Positions 4,479 to 5,250 of a stretch of DNA of 5,250 nt are shown here, piece after piece (positions within the stretch are counted from its first letter, which is position 1; the number at the start of each line of letters is the position of its first letter). The translations under genes and the position numbers were made by a program. Below the pieces are notes generated by a model. The model made no database searches, was not told where the DNA came from, and saw nothing but the letters and a program-made list of their open reading frames with translations. Source of the DNA: Dehalococcoidia bacterium (GTDB lineage: Bacteria > Chloroflexota > Dehalococcoidia > SZUA-161); NCBI GenBank assembly GCA_020344295.1, contig CP070819.1:1115410-1120659 (forward strand). The letters run 5' to 3'.

Positions 4479-5250
4479 ATGAATAAGCTCGTAATGATTC
4501 TTACTGGGCTCTTGGTGCTGGCACTAGTTGCTGGTATGAGTGCCTGTGGTGGAGATGAAACAACTACAACGACGGAGTCGATAACCCTAAAATTCCCGTA
4601 TCAGTACCCCGTTGATAGTGGCTATGGTGAGGTCAACGAATTATTCGCGGAGCTTGTAGAGGAGTATACCGATGGTCGGGTAATAGTCGAGGTTTTCCCA
4701 CGAAGCACCCTGGTAAGAGGCGATGCGGAATTTGACGCCGTTAAAACGGGGTTGGCAGATGTTGTCAATGTTAATGCCTATTACCTCTCGGCATATAATT
4801 TTGACTTCCTCGCTTTTGTATGGGATGGACACTGGGAATCGTGGGAGCACGGCTTTGCTGTTATGGACGACGGCCGTGTGCCTCAGCAACTGCTCCAGGG
4901 ACTGGAGCAAGCAGAAGCACCTGTGGAAGCCCTCGGATGGACTCCAGGTCCACAGATAACCGCCATGTATATTACCAAGGATAAGGAGATTAGGCGTTGG
5001 AAAGACGTAGAAGGATACAGGGTGGGTGTGCCCGAAGGAGGGGGATCGTCTCCAGTAATTGACTACTCCGGCGTGATCGTCGTTCCTCTATCCTACGAGG
5101 AGCAGTACACTGCTTGGACACAGGGGGTTATCGATGCTATCATGTGTGCCCCTTCCCAAGCCGTGGAGCTGCGGTTCTACGAGATTGGGAACCATGCTCT
5201 GATCTACACCTTTTCGTTCATGATTGACTGGTTCTTGATGAACGAAGGAA
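4479..5250 (+). CDS. TRAP transporter substrate-binding lipoprotein, DctP family (SBP-4), partial at right edge
   Basis: The frame is open from ATG 4479 to the window end, giving 257 residues. By comparison with its neighbours roughly the last quarter is missing. The start has AAAGGG (4467-4472) six bases upstream and the M-N-K opening of SBP-2 and SBP-3. Seen: signal segment 4-22 with lipobox M-S-A-C and Cys23; a Thr-run linker (28-32); first strand I-T-L-K-F (35-39); E-E-Y-T-D-G-R-V (61-68); D-G-H-W-E-S-W-E-H (116-124); M-D-D-G-R-V (129-134) and I-T-K-D-K-E-I (165-171), both shared with SBP-1; T-Q-G-V-I-D-A (214-220); and Y-E-I-G-N-H (234-239), where Asn replaces the Lys of its paralogues. 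In D-V-E-G-Y-R-V-G the classical Arg position is Gly183. It would act as a membrane-anchored solute receptor of unknown ligand. It is the most divergent of the four. Confidence 0.9.
   Translation, partial: MNKLVMILTGLLVLALVAGMSACGGDETTTTTESITLKFPYQYPVDSGYGEVNELFAELVEEYTDGRVIVEVFPRSTLVRGDAEFDAVKTGLADVVNVNAYYLSAYNFDFLAFVWDGHWESWEHGFAVMDDGRVPQQLLQGLEQAEAPVEALGWTPGPQITAMYITKDKEIRRWKDVEGYRVGVPEGGGSSPVIDYSGVIVVPLSYEEQYTAWTQGVIDAIMCAPSQAVELRFYEIGNHALIYTFSFMIDWFLMNEG

Overview
The window is bacterial. It holds four paralogous extracytoplasmic solute-binding lipoproteins of the TRAP-transporter DctP family, three on the + strand and one on the - strand, plus one small TfoX N-terminal-domain protein on the - strand. 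Every binding protein has a type II (lipoprotein) signal peptide with its lipobox cysteine at residue 23. Gene density is moderate and base composition is roughly balanced. Lipid-anchored DctP proteins with Thr/Pro-rich linkers would fit a monoderm-type lineage such as Chloroflexota (Dehalococcoidia-like), but this is only an impression. No RNA gene or other phylogenetic marker is present.

Layout from left to right. Bases 1-84 hold nothing I can support. SBP-1 lies at 85-1119 (-). A 402-bp divergent intergenic region (1120-1521) carries a candidate promoter for each flanking gene. SBP-2 lies at 1522-2592 (+, TTG start). It converges, with a 16-bp gap, on the TfoX-domain gene (2609-2938, -). 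A 246-bp divergent region (2939-3184) carries a palindrome near the TfoX side and a good sigma70-like promoter for SBP-3. SBP-3 lies at 3185-4255 (+). A 223-bp gap follows, and then SBP-4 starts at 4479 (+) and runs off the right edge still open (257 codons seen).

The binding proteins are not arranged as an operon. Each has its own 200-400-bp upstream region, its own Shine-Dalgarno sequence and a plausible promoter of its own, and no DctQ or DctM membrane subunit is present here. SBP-2 and SBP-3 are the closest pair. SBP-1 and SBP-4 share some motifs not found in the other two. All four carry the signature D-G-[LH]-W-E-[SG]-[WY]-E-H. All four also appear to lack the arginine that, in classical DctP proteins, pairs with the ligand carboxylate (it aligns to Asn, Ser, Gln and Gly). 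The simplest reading is an expanded set of independently regulated ligand receptors, either feeding a TRAP membrane complex encoded elsewhere or acting as sensors. The ligands may not be the usual dicarboxylates or sugar acids.
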